A stretch of DNA of 6,375 bases from the NCBI GenBank assembly GCA_964452045.1, contig CAYVKM010000136.1:1-6375 (forward strand). Reading direction: 5' to 3'. Under the pieces are notes generated by a model. The model had not been told where the DNA came from. It searched no databases and saw only the letters and a list, made by a program, of their open reading frames with translations. Source of the stretch: CAYVKM01 sp964452045 (GTDB lineage Bacteria > Calditrichota > Calditrichia > RBG-13-44-9). The translations under genes and the position numbers were made by a program. Of the stretch, positions 6,169 through 6,375 are shown piece by piece. Each line of letters starts with the position of its first letter. The first letter of the stretch is position 1.

Positions 6169-6213
6169 AAGGGGAAAGAATTTGCCGTTTTGCTAGGCAA
6201 AAACTTTCCCCTT
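6169..6213 (+). terminator. Strong two-part hairpin after the M1 peptidase gene
   Basis: AAGGGGAAAG (6169-6178) pairs perfectly with CTTTCCCCTT (6204-6213). After a symmetric AA/AA internal loop, TTTGCC (6181-6186) pairs with GGCAAA (6196-6201) around a 9-nt loop, giving 16 bp in all. It lies 47 nt past the stop codon. The 3' flank is AT-rich (GATTATT) but lacks an uninterrupted U run, so it may stop transcription only partly or mainly protect the 3' end. Confidence 0.65.
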
Positions 6214-6375
6214 GATTATTAAAAATAAATTCCTATCTTTAACTAACCGGATAAATTTCAATAGAATAAGTGGGGACGGTAAAATTCTGGCAGAAATTTT
6301 GTAATGTTTTTATTTAATCTATAAAGTGCTCTGTCTTGACTTGGTGTTGCATAAAATTAATTAAGTATAACCATG
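6214..6375. other. AT-rich right-edge spacer, possible upstream region of a next gene
   Basis: No coding frame is supportable here. A small dyad AAAATT (6281-6286) / AATTTT (6295-6300) is present. The window ends on ATG (6373-6375), which could be the start of a following plus-strand gene. No Shine-Dalgarno lies before it, and the TTGACT at 6336-6341 has no good -10 at normal spacing. Confidence 0.35.

Noticed and set aside
6336..6364. TTGACT as a -35 element before the terminal ATG
   Set aside because: No acceptable -10 exists at 16-18 nt (TAATTA or AATTAA only). The better TAAAAT at 6352-6357 is only 10 nt away.
1..6375. CRISPR array, tRNA, rRNA, insertion sequence or phage-like cluster
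   Set aside because: I found no regularly spaced direct repeats, cloverleaf-like gene, transposase frame or integrase. The only repeat-like element is the short non-coding one near 2237-2372.

Overview
The window comes from a bacterial chromosome of moderate, slightly AT-leaning base composition, most likely an uncultured or little-studied member of the FCB side of the tree (Calditrichota, KSB1, Ignavibacteria or Marinimicrobia-like). The main clue is the C-terminus of the last gene: a Y-Q-N-F-P-N-P-F-N motif followed by a FlgD-Ig / type IX secretion 'type A' sorting-like module, which is abundant in those lineages. The interspersed hairpin-forming repeat of the GTCATTTCG...CGCAATGAC type points the same way. 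The lineage is an inference; no marker gene is present.

Layout. Positions 1-189 hold no confident gene, but they carry a sharp TCGACA palindrome with an extra half-site and a hairpin just beyond the end of the first gene. A 73-residue LapA-domain membrane protein lies on the minus strand (190-411). Divergent from it on the plus strand are a predicted lipoprotein of the endonuclease/exonuclease/phosphatase fold (589-1515) and, 44 nt later, a rubrerythrin-like diiron ferritin-family protein with no rubredoxin domain (1560-2099). That pair ends at a good intrinsic terminator (2141-2167). Next comes a gene-free convergent spacer with a degenerate interspersed repeat (about 2237-2372). A minus-strand SpoIIM-family membrane protein follows (2412-2990).

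A 174-nt divergent spacer with a long bulged inverted repeat separates it from a plus-strand metallo-beta-lactamase-fold hydrolase (3165-4001). After a further 68 nt comes a large secreted M1 metallo-aminopeptidase with the C-terminal sorting-like module (4070-6121), closed by a strong two-part hairpin (6169-6213). The last 160 nt are AT-rich and hold no supportable gene. The window ends exactly on an ATG.

How the genes work together. I see no dedicated defence, mobile or biosynthetic system. The theme is cell-envelope and extracellular housekeeping: an outer-layer lipoprotein nuclease or phosphatase, two small membrane proteins and a secreted peptidase, plus a cytosolic ferritin-like protein and an MBL hydrolase. 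Only two co-transcribed pairs are suggested by spacing (lipoprotein + ferritin-like; possibly MBL + M1). The non-coding structures are the least explained part of the window.
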